Positions 36,906 to 46,593 of a DNA stretch of 64,000 nt are shown here, piece by piece. The notes beneath the pieces are model-generated. The model saw only the letters and a program-made list of their open reading frames with translations. It ran no database searches and was not told where the DNA came from. The stretch's first letter is position 1; the number at the start of each line of letters is the position of its first letter. Both the position numbers and the translations under genes were made by a program. Source of the DNA: Bernardetiaceae bacterium (GTDB taxonomy: Bacteria > Bacteroidota > Bacteroidia > Cytophagales > Thermoflexibacteraceae); contig JANWVT010000005.1 of the NCBI GenBank assembly GCA_025056255.1, forward strand, positions 165,408 through 229,407, given 5' to 3'.

Positions 36906-38141
36906 ATGAAAGACTACGAACTCTACGAGTTTCCATCTGGCTTGCGTTTGGTTCACAAGCGCGTATTGCATACCAAAATTGCTCACTGTGGTATTATTCT
37001 GGATGTTGGCAGTCGTGACGAACGCCCTCATGAACAGGGAATTGCTCATTTTTGGGAGCATATGGCTTTCAAGGGCACAGAAAAACGCAAAACCTATCAT
37101 ATCCTGAGCCGACTGGAAGATGTAGGCGGCGAACTGAATGCCTACACTACCAAAGAAAAAGTTTGTTTTCATGCTTCGGTAATAGAAAGCCACTTTGAAA
37201 AAGCCTTAGAGCTTTTAGCCGATATTGCCTTTCATTCCACTTTTCCCGAAAAAGAAATTGAAAAGGAAAAAACTGTGATTCTGGAAGAAATGGCAATGTA
37301 CCAAGATGACCCCGCCGATGCTATCTACGATGCTTTCGATGAAATATTGTTCCCTAATCATCCACTTGGCTGGAGCATTGTGGGCACAACAGCAAGCGTA
37401 GGCAGCTTTACCCGTCAACATTTTTTAGATTTCGTGCGCAGCAATATCCATAACGAGCGCATTGCCATATCGGTAGTTGGGAATATTCCCTTTGAAAAAG
37501 CCAAACAAGTAGCTGAAAAATACCTAAGCGATTTACCAAACTTTGCTGCCCAACTAAACCGCCAAAAGCCGCAACAATACACTCCTCAGCAGCTGGTACA
37601 ATACCGACCCATTCACCAAGCACACTGCCTCATTGGCGGTCATGCCTATGACCTGTACGACCCTAAACGCATTCCATTTTTCATGCTCAACAACCTACTT
37701 GGCGGACCGGGCATGAACTCGCGACTCAACATGAGCTTGCGCGAAAAGCATGGCTTGGTTTACAGTACCGATTCAAGCTACAACATCTACTTAGATGCCG
37801 GTACATTCAGTATCTACTTTGCTACCGACCCCAACACATTGCCCAAATGCAAAGCACTGGTGATGAAAGAACTACAAAAGCTGCGCGAACAGCCACTCGG
37901 CACACTGCAACTACAACGCAGTAAACAGCAACTCATGGGGCAACTGGCAATGGCAGAAGAAAGCAACTTGGGCATGATGCTGATGATGGGAAAAAGCATC
38001 TTAGACTTAGGACGCGTAGAAAGCCTCGATGAAATTTTTGAACAAATTGAACGCATTAAAGCTACTGACCTGCAAGAAATTGCCTGTGAAGTATTCGCCC
38101 AAGACCGCCTCAGCGAACTTATTTTCATGCCCGAAAAATAA
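36906..38141 (+). CDS. M16-family zinc metallopeptidase (processing-peptidase-like)
   Basis: A 411-aa pitrilysin-type peptidase. The inverted zinc motif HxxEH appears in GIAHFWEHMAFKGTEKR, with the downstream Glu ligand in VILEEMAMYQDDPAD. The C-terminal half has the R/Y-type substrate segment (GPGMNSRLNMSLREKHGLVYS). No signal peptide is seen, so it is probably cytosolic. A possible -7 element TATTTTTG lies at 36890-36897. Substrate unknown; small peptides are usual. Confidence 0.93.
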   Translation: MKDYELYEFPSGLRLVHKRVLHTKIAHCGIILDVGSRDERPHEQGIAHFWEHMAFKGTEKRKTYHILSRLEDVGGELNAYTTKEKVCFHASVIESHFEKALELLADIAFHSTFPEKEIEKEKTVILEEMAMYQDDPADAIYDAFDEILFPNHPLGWSIVGTTASVGSFTRQHFLDFVRSNIHNERIAISVVGNIPFEKAKQVAEKYLSDLPNFAAQLNRQKPQQYTPQQLVQYRPIHQAHCLIGGHAYDLYDPKRIPFFMLNNLLGGPGMNSRLNMSLREKHGLVYSTDSSYNIYLDAGTFSIYFATDPNTLPKCKALVMKELQKLREQPLGTLQLQRSKQQLMGQLAMAEESNLGMMLMMGKSILDLGRVESLDEIFEQIERIKATDLQEIACEVFAQDRLSELIFMPEK

Positions 38142-38325
38142 AGTTGGCACGATAATTTGAGCTGTCTCCGTAGTACCTGTAAGTAGCCCAACTAACAAGC
38201 AAGCCCCAGATGCATATCACACCATCATCACGGCGGAAATGTGCAGTAGCTGTAACAAAAAATCAAAAAACTTGCCTTATTTAGCGGCATAAGCATTACT
38301 TGCCCCGTTTAAACCAACATTCACT

Positions 38326-39000
38326 ATGTTACTCTTACAAGCAGATACCTTAGCCACCGATGGCTACGACGTGAACGATGAAATTACACTCATCAGTCTT
38401 TTGTTGAAAGGTGGATGGATTATGATTCCACTGGCACTATTGGGTGCAGCAGCTATTTTTATTTTCATAGAACGCTACCTCAACATTGCACGTGCCTCAC
38501 AAAATCCCGAAGAACTGTTTGAACAAGTAAAAGCCTCTGTATTAGAAGGCAATTTGCAGAAAGCTCGCGCTATTTGTGCCAAGCAAGACAACCCTATTGC
38601 CCGCATGTTAGACAGAGGCATTGGCAAATTGGGCTTCGACATGAAAAGCATAGAAGCCACTATTGAAAATGCCGCCAAACTGGAAATTTATCGTTTAGAA
38701 AAAAATCTTGGCATTTTAGCAACCATATCTGGCGCTGCGCCTATGATTGGTTTTTTTGGCACTGTAACGGGTATGATTTCAGCCTTCATTGCCATTGCAC
38801 AACAAGAAGGCGCAGTAAGCCCCAAACTCCTTTCTTCGGGTATCTACGAAGCCATGATTACTACAGCTGTTGGTCTGTTTGTGGGCATTGTGGCTTATGT
38901 AGGCTACAACTATTTGGTAACGCGCATCCAAAAAGTGATTTACAATATGGAACTAACCACTATCGAGTTTATCGAGTTATTAGAGCGTCCACACGCATAA
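38326..39000 (+). CDS. exbB: ExbB/TolQ-family proton channel
   Basis: A 224-aa inner-membrane protein with three helices: GGWIMIPLALLGAAAIFIFIERYL, then GILATISGAAPMIGFFGTVTGMISAF and ITTAVGLFVGIVAYVGYNYLV. The second and third helices form the MotA/TolQ/ExbB domain. With ExbD and the TonB-like protein downstream it converts proton motive force into work on outer-membrane receptors. Start and length are usual. Confidence 0.93.
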   Translation: MLLLQADTLATDGYDVNDEITLISLLLKGGWIMIPLALLGAAAIFIFIERYLNIARASQNPEELFEQVKASVLEGNLQKARAICAKQDNPIARMLDRGIGKLGFDMKSIEATIENAAKLEIYRLEKNLGILATISGAAPMIGFFGTVTGMISAFIAIAQQEGAVSPKLLSSGIYEAMITTAVGLFVGIVAYVGYNYLVTRIQKVIYNMELTTIEFIELLERPHA

Positions 39001-39031
39001 CTACACACTCTCCAACCTTTCATTAACGGCT

Positions 39032-39436
39032 ATGGCACTTAGTTCAAAAAATAAAGTTAGTGCAGAGTTCAACATGTCGTCTATGACTGACATGGTTTTT
39101 CTGCTGCTCATATTTTTCCTGCTTACCTCCAACTTTGTTACGCCTTCGGGACTGAACATCAACCTACCCACCAGCAAGGCTGGCGGCAAAGTAATACCTA
39201 AAATTAGCGTAAGTGTGAAAAAAGAACGAAATGGCGAAATTCGCTACTTTGTCAACGAAATTGGCGTGAGCTATAATCGCTTGGAGCGGGAACTACGTGC
39301 GCAATTGCGCGACCGCGAAGATGGAGTAGTCGTTTTGCAAATCGATAAAGATGTTCCTGTTCAGTATTTAGTAGATGTGGCGAGCATCGCTACCAAACTG
39401 CGCGCAAAAGTTTCTATTGCCACAAAACCCGACTAA
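39032..39436 (+). CDS. exbD: ExbD/TolR-family protein
   Basis: A 134-aa protein with one N-terminal helix (MTDMVFLLLIFFLLTSNFV) carrying the conserved Asp of SSMTDMVFLLLIFFLL, which is the proton-relay residue in ExbD/TolR. A short periplasmic domain with the QIDKDVPVQYLVDVASIA segment follows. It lies 31 bp after exbB and 3 bp before the TonB-like gene. Confidence 0.93.
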   Translation: MALSSKNKVSAEFNMSSMTDMVFLLLIFFLLTSNFVTPSGLNINLPTSKAGGKVIPKISVSVKKERNGEIRYFVNEIGVSYNRLERELRAQLRDREDGVVVLQIDKDVPVQYLVDVASIATKLRAKVSIATKPD

Positions 39437-39439
39437 ACC

Positions 39440-40297
39440 ATGAACAGCATCCGGCGCGAATCGCAAGACCGCCAAATAGCAGGCATCCTTACCTTGGTTA
39501 TCTACGCCGTTCTACTGCTTATCTTTATTTTTACAGTAGTATGGCGCAAACCAGACCCGCCTCCATTTATACAGGAACTCACCTTAGAAGGCGGGGTGAA
39601 TTTCGGCAGAGACAATGCTGGCAGTGGCAAAGTACAGAGCCAATCCAAAGCTAACAACAATCCGAATTTGGAAGATGCGCGTCCTGCTGTTGCTAAACCC
39701 AGCGCAGTAGCTGAAAATAAACCTATAGCTGCCCCTACTGAGCCCCTACCCATGCAGCAGCCTGCAACACGCCCCATCATCACCGAAGACCGCAACAGTC
39801 CCGATGTGCGCGAAGAGAAAAAGAGCCCCCCCTCGCCTGTTACTGCTCGCCCTTCGGAGCAAGTGCCAAGGTCAGAGCAAACACCTGCTAATCCTGAAAG
39901 CGGTACAGGAACAAGCGAACGGAATACTGCCAATAACAATGGCAACGTTTCGGGTGCAACAGGCGACCAAGGCAAGCCCGACGGCAGCCTTAACAACGAA
40001 GCACTCTTAGGCAGCGGCAGTGGTAGTGGCACCTCCTTAGACCTCGCCGGCTGGACGTGGGACTCCAAACCAGTCGTAAACGACCGCAGCAATGAGACTG
40101 GAAGATTAGAATTTGAAATCCGGGTAGACAGAAACGGAGACGTAGTGGGGGTACGTTTGTTATATCGCTCAGTAAGTCCTTCTGTGGCGCGGCTATATGA
40201 AGAAGCCCTCAAAGAAGTCTCATTTCGCCCTACCTCTGGTGGTGCAAGACCCTCCATCACTATAGGCAGGGTAATTTTTAACATTACAGCGCGATAA
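39440..40297 (+). CDS. TonB-like energy transducer
   Basis: A 285-aa protein with one N-terminal helix (IAGILTLVIYAVLLLIFIFTVVW). A long Pro-, Asn-, Ser- and Gly-rich periplasmic spacer follows (about residues 45-200, low complexity), then a small C-terminal domain (RLEFEIRVDRNGDVVGVRLLYRSVSPSVARLYEEALKEVSFRP) like the TonB C-terminal fold. It completes the ExbB-ExbD-TonB set; it could equally act as TolA. The spacer evolves fast and its length is typical. Confidence 0.85.
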   Translation: MNSIRRESQDRQIAGILTLVIYAVLLLIFIFTVVWRKPDPPPFIQELTLEGGVNFGRDNAGSGKVQSQSKANNNPNLEDARPAVAKPSAVAENKPIAAPTEPLPMQQPATRPIITEDRNSPDVREEKKSPPSPVTARPSEQVPRSEQTPANPESGTGTSERNTANNNGNVSGATGDQGKPDGSLNNEALLGSGSGSGTSLDLAGWTWDSKPVVNDRSNETGRLEFEIRVDRNGDVVGVRLLYRSVSPSVARLYEEALKEVSFRPTSGGARPSITIGRVIFNITAR

Positions 40298-40796
40298 GTT
40301 ATTGTTGCTTCGGAATGCAAATTGGTTTAGTATTAGCTTGATAGTGAAAGGCTTAGCCGAAAAAGCACGCTTTTGTTTTGCATATGCAAACAAACAGAGC
40401 TTGCCCTACTTCTTAGAAAGCCCAACAACAGAGTAGAATGACAGGATAGCAATAACGACGCCGTTGCGCATGAGGACACGCACAACAAAGAATACGACCA
40501 AGTGCTTAGGAGGTTTGAATTGAAGATTTCGAATTTTGGAATTTTACTCCTCCTACACTCTAAAATTTTTTTGCCGTTGCAGATATCTCTACGCGCGGTA
40601 GGGGGCTGGACACGAACAAACGCAAGTTTGCTTTCGTGAATATCAATTTGGCAAAATTGACCTTACAAAAAACCTAAACAAGCACTCAGTATTTTCAAAG
40701 GCTGCCTATCGAGGTTAATTCGATAACGATGGGATTTTTATAAACTAACGCGCACTTTGTTGTAAGCACTGGATAGGCTTATTGCTGCTTGCTTGT
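40298..40796. other. 499-bp gene-free region with repeat units and hairpins
   Basis: No convincing ORF on either strand. It holds two copies of the 13-bp-family core (GCCGTTGC at 40460-40467 and 40573-40580). There is an inverted repeat TAGGAGG/CCTCCTA (40507-40513 with 40549-40555), and a two-part hairpin CACGAA-CAAAC / GTTTG-TTCGTG (40611-40638) with loop GCAA. Neither hairpin has a T-run. No RNA family was recognised. Confidence 0.5.
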
Positions 40797-41783
40797 TTAT
40801 GAGTGATTTTGTTGGTCATTTACTAACTGTGCAAACTCTTTGGCAAAGTAGGTTAGGATGGCGGTGGCTCCGGCACGCCGGATGCTAAGTAAGCACTCAT
40901 ACATGGCTTGCTCCCCATTTATCCAGCCATTGGCAGCAGCGGCTTTTAACATAGCATATTCTCCACTAACATTATAAGCAGCAATAGGCAAATGGAAGTT
41001 GTCTTTCAACAAGCGAATGATATCCAAATAGGCAAGGGCGGGTTTAACCATCAGAAAATCAGCTCCTTCGGAAGCATCTAAGGTAGCCTCCAGCAGTGCT
41101 TCGCGGGCATTAGCAGGATTCATTTGATAAGTTTTTTTATCACCAGCGCGCGGGGCAGAGTCCAAAGCATCGCGAAACGGACCGTAGAATGCACTAGCAT
41201 ATTTTACGGTATAGCTCATAATGGAAACACTGGTAAATCCTTGTTTGTCGAGCGCTTCTCGGATAAAGCGTACGCGCCCGTCCATCATGTCAGAGGGTCC
41301 TAGTATGTCGGCACCTGCCTGTGCTTGGGCAATAGCCATTTTAGCAAGGATTTCTAAGGTAGCATCGTTGAGAATTTCGCCATTTTCTACCAAACCATCG
41401 TGTCCATCGGAGCTGTAGGGGTCCATGGCTACATCAGTAACCAACACAGCTTCAGGGAAGCGTTCTTTGATGAGCCGAATAGCGCGCACATAGAGGTTGT
41501 CTTCGCGCCAACTTTCTGAGGCAAATTTATCTTTCAAATTATCGGCAATATGTGGAAACGGCGCAAATACCTGCAGCCCCAGTGCTAAGCAGGTTTCTAT
41601 TTCGCGCAGTGCCTCATCGGGCGAAAATCGAACGATGCCCGGCATAGAACGGATAGGCACGCGCAAGTTTTCCCCTTCGGTGAGAAACAAAGGGTAGATG
41701 AGGTTTTCCACAGTCAAATGCGTTTCTTGCACCATTTTGCGGATAGGTGCAGCCTTGCGGTTTCTTCTTGGGCGGTGTAGCAT
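40797..41783 (-). CDS. hemB: Delta-aminolevulinic acid dehydratase (porphobilinogen synthase)
   Basis: A 328-aa haem-pathway enzyme that condenses two aminolevulinate molecules. The Schiff-base Lys is in DFLMVKPALAYLDIIR and the second active-site Lys in MSYTVKYASAFYGPFRDA. The metal segment reads DVAMDPYSSDGHDGLV and lacks the three Cys of zinc enzymes, so this is the Mg2+-type. Length is normal. A possible -7 element (TATTTTTG on the minus strand) lies at 41807-41814. Confidence 0.96.
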   Translation of the reverse strand: MLHRPRRNRKAAPIRKMVQETHLTVENLIYPLFLTEGENLRVPIRSMPGIVRFSPDEALREIETCLALGLQVFAPFPHIADNLKDKFASESWREDNLYVRAIRLIKERFPEAVLVTDVAMDPYSSDGHDGLVENGEILNDATLEILAKMAIAQAQAGADILGPSDMMDGRVRFIREALDKQGFTSVSIMSYTVKYASAFYGPFRDALDSAPRAGDKKTYQMNPANAREALLEATLDASEGADFLMVKPALAYLDIIRLLKDNFHLPIAAYNVSGEYAMLKAAAANGWINGEQAMYECLLSIRRAGATAILTYFAKEFAQLVNDQQNHS

Positions 41784-41902
41784 CTTACAGCAAGCAGATT
41801 TAATTGCAAAAATAAGCTACATATTTCCCAACCGGCAGCTTTTCGACTGTGGATTTGTAGCTTTCATTATATTTAGGGCTACATTACCTATACCAAAAAT
41901 GT

Positions 41903-42562
41903 ATGAGAGCATTTGCCATTATTTTCATGCTGCTTGTTATGTCCAACTGGGCAACAGGACAAAAAAAAGGTCGGTGGGAAGACCTTTCTTCCTTAAATGC
42001 CTGGCGCAATTTCAAAAGTGACTCAATCAAACCGCAATGGCAGCCCGACGGTAAAGGATTTATGCTGAGTGCCGGTGGAGGAGGCGACATTATCACCAAA
42101 AACCAATACGACAATTTTGAGCTGCAGTTAGAATGGAAAATTTCGCCCAAAGGCAATAGCGGTATCTTCTTTCATGTAGTTGAAAACGATGCGTTGCAAT
42201 ACGTATGGCAGTCGGGTCCAGAAATGCAAATCTTGGATAACGAAGGGCATCCTGATGGCAAGATTCAAACACACCGAGCAGGGGATAACTATGACCTGCA
42301 CGCTTGCAGCACAGAGACGGTTAAACCTGTTGGGCAGTGGAACAAAGTCAAATTACTTGTTAACAGAGGCAAGGTGGAGCACTGGCTCAATGGTGTAAAA
42401 GTAGTAGAATACCAACTGGGAAGCCCTGAATGGGAAGAACGCTACAAAAAGAGTAAGTTCAAAGACATGCCTTTCTACGGCAAGGCTGGCAAAGGGCATA
42501 TTGCCTTACAAGACCACGGCAACATAGTCTGGTTCCGCAATATTCGCATCCGAAGCCTTTGA
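41903..42562 (+). CDS. DUF1080 protein (3-keto-disaccharide hydrolase type), secreted
   Basis: A 219-aa protein with a signal peptide (MRAFAIIFMLLVMSNWATGQ) and a concanavalin-like DUF1080 domain: WEDLSSLNAWRNF, YDNFELQLEWKISPKGNSGIFFHV, PEMQILDNEGHPDGK, and the closing IALQDHGNIVWFRNIRIRSL. Family members act on sugars in the periplasm, some as 3-keto-glycoside hydrolases. Substrate is inferred only. It ends 5 bp before the GSCFA gene, with an alternative TTG start overlapping. Confidence 0.88.
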   Translation: MRAFAIIFMLLVMSNWATGQKKGRWEDLSSLNAWRNFKSDSIKPQWQPDGKGFMLSAGGGGDIITKNQYDNFELQLEWKISPKGNSGIFFHVVENDALQYVWQSGPEMQILDNEGHPDGKIQTHRAGDNYDLHACSTETVKPVGQWNKVKLLVNRGKVEHWLNGVKVVEYQLGSPEWEERYKKSKFKDMPFYGKAGKGHIALQDHGNIVWFRNIRIRSL

Positions 42563-42567
42563 TTTCC

Positions 42568-43545
42568 ATGCAGTTTCGCACTGAGCTGACAATACCGCCT
42601 GCTGAGGCTGCTATTACACACCAAAGCCGCTTATTGCTGGTAGGCTCTTGCTTTGCCGATGAGATAGGGCAACGCCTTGCCGCATACAAGTTTCAAACAC
42701 TCATCAATCCGTTTGGCACTATTTTCAATCCATTGAGCCTGTTTGAGTTATTGGAAAAATCACACACAGGCAAGCCACTCGCTACTACTTTGGTAGAACG
42801 CGACGGCTTGTTTTTTCACTACGGATTGCATAGCCGCTTCTTTGCCTCTACTGCTGACGACATGCAGCACTTGGTACAAAAGCAATTGCAGCAAGTAGCC
42901 GAATTTTGGCAGGTAGCACCCCAAGCAGACAAATGGCTGCTGATTACTCTGGGAACAGCATGGATATATGAACACATAGCAACAGGAGTTCCGGTTGCCA
43001 ATTGTCACAAGATGCCCGCTCATTATTTTCACAAGCGTTTACTGCAAACAGAGGAAATAATGGCTGCTTTCCAAAAAATGTACAACGTATTGCCGGTGGG
43101 CTGCCGCATTGTGCTCACTGTTAGCCCAGTAAGGCACATTAAAGATACCTTACCGCTCAATGCTGTCAGCAAGGCAGTGCTACGTTTAGCTGTTCATCAC
43201 ATTTGCCAACAGTATGAGCAAGTGAGCTATTTTCCCGCCTACGAACTGCTTATAGACGACCTACGCGACTATCGTTTTTATGCCGACGACCTGCTGCATC
43301 CTTCTCAGCAAGCAGTAGAGTATATTTTCGAAAAATTTGCCACTGCTTACTTTCGCCAGCCTACCTTAGAATTGATGCACCAGTGGCAAAAAATCAGACA
43401 AGGGTTGCTGCACAAGCCTTTGCATCCCGACAGCAAAGCACATCGCCAATTCCTGCTGCAACTGTGGCATCAGTTGCAACAACTCGCTCCATACCTCGAT
43501 GTACAGGAAGAAATAGACCACCTGCGCACACAGTTAGCACTTTGA
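42568..43545 (+). CDS. GSCFA-domain protein
   Basis: A 325-aa protein carrying the GSCFA signature at LLVGSCFADEIGQRLAAYKF, followed by NPFGTIFNP and LTVSPVRHIKDTL. GSCFA proteins are SGNH-hydrolase-like (pectinesterase/lipase fold); the GS in the motif would be the nucleophile region and DDLLHPS may hold the catalytic Asp and His. The ATG at 42568 is used (MQFRTEL); an earlier TTG at 42559 is possible. It is cytosolic, and its 3' end lies 48 bp before the alpha-glucosidase gene. Confidence 0.87.
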   Translation: MQFRTELTIPPAEAAITHQSRLLLVGSCFADEIGQRLAAYKFQTLINPFGTIFNPLSLFELLEKSHTGKPLATTLVERDGLFFHYGLHSRFFASTADDMQHLVQKQLQQVAEFWQVAPQADKWLLITLGTAWIYEHIATGVPVANCHKMPAHYFHKRLLQTEEIMAAFQKMYNVLPVGCRIVLTVSPVRHIKDTLPLNAVSKAVLRLAVHHICQQYEQVSYFPAYELLIDDLRDYRFYADDLLHPSQQAVEYIFEKFATAYFRQPTLELMHQWQKIRQGLLHKPLHPDSKAHRQFLLQLWHQLQQLAPYLDVQEEIDHLRTQLAL

Positions 43546-43592
43546 AGCAATTATTGCTATTTTTCATTGCCTACATTATTCACCAAGCCAAT

Positions 43593-45320
43593 ATGAAAAC
43601 GAAAACTATACTTACAAGCATGCTCGGAGTCCTTGGACTGATAAGTTGCTCTCCTTCGAAAAAAGAACCCACCGAACAAAAACAGCCTTGGTGGAAACAA
43701 GCCGTTATTTATCAGATTTACCCGCGTAGCTTTAAAGACTCCGACGGCGACGGCATCGGCGACCTCAAAGGCATCATCAGCGAATTGGACTACATCAAGA
43801 GTTTGGGGGTAGATGCTGTGTGGTTAAATCCTATCTATACCTCACCTAATGCAGACAACGGCTACGACGTAAGCAACTACCGAGACATTCAGCCAGAATT
43901 TGGTACAATGGCAGATTTCGACCTAATGCTCAGTGAAATGCACAAACGCGGTATCCGGCTTATTATGGATATGGTGGTCAATCATAGCAGCGACGAGCAC
44001 GAATGGTTCAAGCAGTCGCGTAGTTCGCGCAACAATCCTTACCGCAACTACTATCATTGGTGGAATGCTGAAAAAGGAGCCCCCCCTTATCGTTACAGCT
44101 TGTTCGACGAAAAAGGCGATGCGTGGCAATATGATTCGCTAACCAATGCCTACTATCTGCACTACTTTGCCGACAAACAACCTGACCTCAACTGGGAAAA
44201 CCCCAAAGTGCGCCAAGAAGTGTACGACATTATGAAGTTTTGGGCAGAAAAAGGCGTAGATGGCTTCCGATTAGATGCTTTTCAGTTTGTTGCCAAAGAC
44301 ACTACCTTCCCAAAATTTCCTGATGGCTTTGAGAAAGACTTCATGAAATACTACGCCATGCAAGGCAATCTGCATGAGTACCTCAAAGAAATGAATCGCG
44401 AGGTATTGAGCAAGTACAACCTCATGAGCGTAGCCGAAGGTGCAGGCAACAGCTTTGAAGATGCGCATAATTTAGTAGATGAAGACCGTCAAGAGCTTAG
44501 CATGGCATATGCTTTTGATGGAGTGGACATTCCCAAGCGCACTGGCTATAACTTGCTACACTTCAAAGATGTTTTTTCGCGCTGGGACAGTGCCTTTGCA
44601 CAAAAAGGGTGGATTTCTATCTTTCTCGCCAATCATGACCAGGCGCGTATGGTCAACCGATACGCTACCGATGACCCCGCTTTTCGCGAAGCAGCTGCTA
44701 AAATGCTCAACACCTTCATTTTAAGTATGCGCGGCACGCCCTATTGCTACTATGGCGACGAATTAGGCATGACTAACATCGGATTTGAAAAAATTGAACA
44801 ATACCGAGACATTGCCGCTATTAATGGCTATAAAAAGGTGCTCAATAGCGGTGGCGACGTGGCTGCCTACATGGCAGACCTAAAATTTGGCTCTCGCGAC
44901 AATGGCAGAACACCAATGCAGTGGAACAGTAGCCCACAAGCAGGTTTTACAACAGGTACGCCTTGGCTGCCTGTCAATCCGAACTATGTGGAAATCAACG
45001 TAGCAAAACAAGACAAAGACCCTCATTCGGTACTGAACCACTTCCGCCACATGGTGCGACTGCGCAAAGAAAACCCAGTACTCATATACGGCGCTTACCA
45101 GTTGTTGCAGCGCGAGCATCCGCAAGTGTATGCCTACACACGCACCTATCAGGGAGAACGCTTTTTGGTTTTGCACAATTTCAGCAACCAACAAGCCCAA
45201 TTCGAACTGCCCCAGCCCGTAGCTGCCCAGCGTTTACTCATCAACAACTACGCCGACTATGTGCCCGAAGGAAAAACACTTCTGCTCAAACCCTATCAAT
45301 CGGTCATCTACAGGCTGTAA
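43593..45320 (+). CDS. GH13 alpha-glucosidase, lipoprotein
   Basis: A 575-aa alpha-amylase-family enzyme with a lipoprotein signal (TILTSMLGVLGLISCSP). I use the ATG at 43593; a frame starting at 43383 overlaps the GSCFA gene and encodes unrelated residues. The four GH13 regions are seen: DMVVNHSSDEHEWF, GFRLDAFQFV (nucleophile Asp), VAEGAGN where the acid/base Glu lies, and FLANHDQARMVNRY. GGDGIGD-like SDGDGIGDLKGIISELDYI marks oligo-1,6-glucosidase/alpha-glucosidase members. It probably hydrolyses malto- or isomalto-oligosaccharides in the periplasm or at the surface. Confidence 0.93.
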   Translation: MKTKTILTSMLGVLGLISCSPSKKEPTEQKQPWWKQAVIYQIYPRSFKDSDGDGIGDLKGIISELDYIKSLGVDAVWLNPIYTSPNADNGYDVSNYRDIQPEFGTMADFDLMLSEMHKRGIRLIMDMVVNHSSDEHEWFKQSRSSRNNPYRNYYHWWNAEKGAPPYRYSLFDEKGDAWQYDSLTNAYYLHYFADKQPDLNWENPKVRQEVYDIMKFWAEKGVDGFRLDAFQFVAKDTTFPKFPDGFEKDFMKYYAMQGNLHEYLKEMNREVLSKYNLMSVAEGAGNSFEDAHNLVDEDRQELSMAYAFDGVDIPKRTGYNLLHFKDVFSRWDSAFAQKGWISIFLANHDQARMVNRYATDDPAFREAAAKMLNTFILSMRGTPYCYYGDELGMTNIGFEKIEQYRDIAAINGYKKVLNSGGDVAAYMADLKFGSRDNGRTPMQWNSSPQAGFTTGTPWLPVNPNYVEINVAKQDKDPHSVLNHFRHMVRLRKENPVLIYGAYQLLQREHPQVYAYTRTYQGERFLVLHNFSNQQAQFELPQPVAAQRLLINNYADYVPEGKTLLLKPYQSVIYRL

Positions 45321-45627
45321 GATGTGCTTTTCGGATAATTCTTACTTGGGTTGCGCTAACCACAAACAGTTGATTATCAGGTTGCTACTACACGCATGAA
45401 AAACAACTCGAGGATTGCTTCTACTATGGTGCTCGCACTTGATAGCCACTAAAAATGTAAGGATGAGCCGCAAAGCATGTTAGTTTACATCTTTAAGAAA
45501 GCATACTGGTGCCATGCCCGTACCACGAGTAATTGTTCACAAGAACACAAATAACAATCACGTGCAACAGCAGTAGGAAACAGTAGCGCGGAAATTTTTC
45601 CAGATACAATTCATCATCCGCGTTACC
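45321..45627. other. 307-bp gene-free region between convergent genes, with a compound inverted repeat
   Basis: No ORF is supported. A compound inverted repeat spans 45569-45635: AGCAGTAGG with CCTACTGCT as outer arms and CGCGGA with TCCGCG as inner arms. It overlaps the stop of the BASS gene and may serve as a terminator or 3' end for it. A degenerate 13-bp-family unit, GTGCAACAGCAGT, lies at 45562-45574. Confidence 0.45.
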
Positions 45628-46503
45628 CTACTGCTTTATCTGCCGACGAAAAAACCAGATAGCTATCACACCAGTGATGCACATAGTAATGCCATAAACC
45701 GCTGCGGGAACTGCCATTTCGGGGCGGTTGAGCAAAAAAGGACTGGAAGCAATTGTAATACCCAATGTACCGTTTTGGATACCAGTTTCAATAGAAATGG
45801 TAATAGACTGACTAACAGGCAAATGTAGGTATTTACCTACTAAAAAGCCCATAAAAAGCGAACTTAGGTTCAGCACCAATACAACCGGTCCGGCTTGTGC
45901 TACAAATGCTAACACGCTACCCCTTTGCTGAATTACTACCACAATCAGTGCCACAGCTAATGCAATGAACAGAGCGGAAATCCAGCTCATGGGTTTTTCA
46001 AACCACCGAGCAAAACGTGGGAAAAGTCCGTTAATCAACATGCCAATACTTACAGGTAGGGCAGTCAGAGTAATAATTTGCACAATGGTTTTCAGCACAG
46101 GTAGTTGTATTTGTTTTTCTGCCCCTGTGAAATGCGCCAAAGCTGCATTAACAATTAGCGGAATGGTAAAAACAGTTATCGCACTGGAAAGAGCTGTAAG
46201 AGTAATGGAAAGGGCTACGTCGCCACGCGAAAAGTAAGTAATCAGATTGGAAGTAGCTCCCCCCGGGCAGGCTGCAATAATCATCACCCCTACTGCTATG
46301 GCAGCAGGCAGTTGCCAAATGCTTACTATCAGCCAACCAAGCAAAGGCAACAGCAACACTTGGCTTGCCACACCTGCTGCTGCTGCCTTAGGAAAAACAA
46401 CCACGCGCTTAAAATCGGCAGGGCTGAGCGTCATACCCATGCCCAACATCAAAATTGCCAAAATGGCAGGAAAAAGCACCCCCGAGATAAATGCGGTATC
46501 CAT
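45628..46503 (-). CDS. Bile acid:sodium symporter (BASS) family transporter
   Basis: A 291-aa membrane protein with nine to ten helices. The BASS core is clear: LMLGMGMTLSPADFKRV near the N-terminus, IAACPGGATSNLITYFSRGDVALSITLTALSS (the crossed-helix Na+ site), and SIETGIQNGTLGITIASS. These are Na+-coupled carriers of organic anions such as pantoate, pyruvate or bile acids; the substrate cannot be told here. Length is standard. Confidence 0.93.
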   Translation of the reverse strand: MDTAFISGVLFPAILAILMLGMGMTLSPADFKRVVVFPKAAAAGVASQVLLLPLLGWLIVSIWQLPAAIAVGVMIIAACPGGATSNLITYFSRGDVALSITLTALSSAITVFTIPLIVNAALAHFTGAEKQIQLPVLKTIVQIITLTALPVSIGMLINGLFPRFARWFEKPMSWISALFIALAVALIVVVIQQRGSVLAFVAQAGPVVLVLNLSSLFMGFLVGKYLHLPVSQSITISIETGIQNGTLGITIASSPFLLNRPEMAVPAAVYGITMCITGVIAIWFFRRQIKQ

Positions 46504-46593
46504 TATTTTTATTTGCCAACCTGCAAAAATTAAATAAACTTATCGGCAAATACCCTGCTTTGCGTTAAATTCGTTATACATACCTATAATACA

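Noticed and set aside
43383..43592. N-terminal extension of the alpha-glucosidase
   Set aside because: It overlaps the GSCFA gene, is low-complexity and precedes a proper lipoprotein signal starting at 43593.
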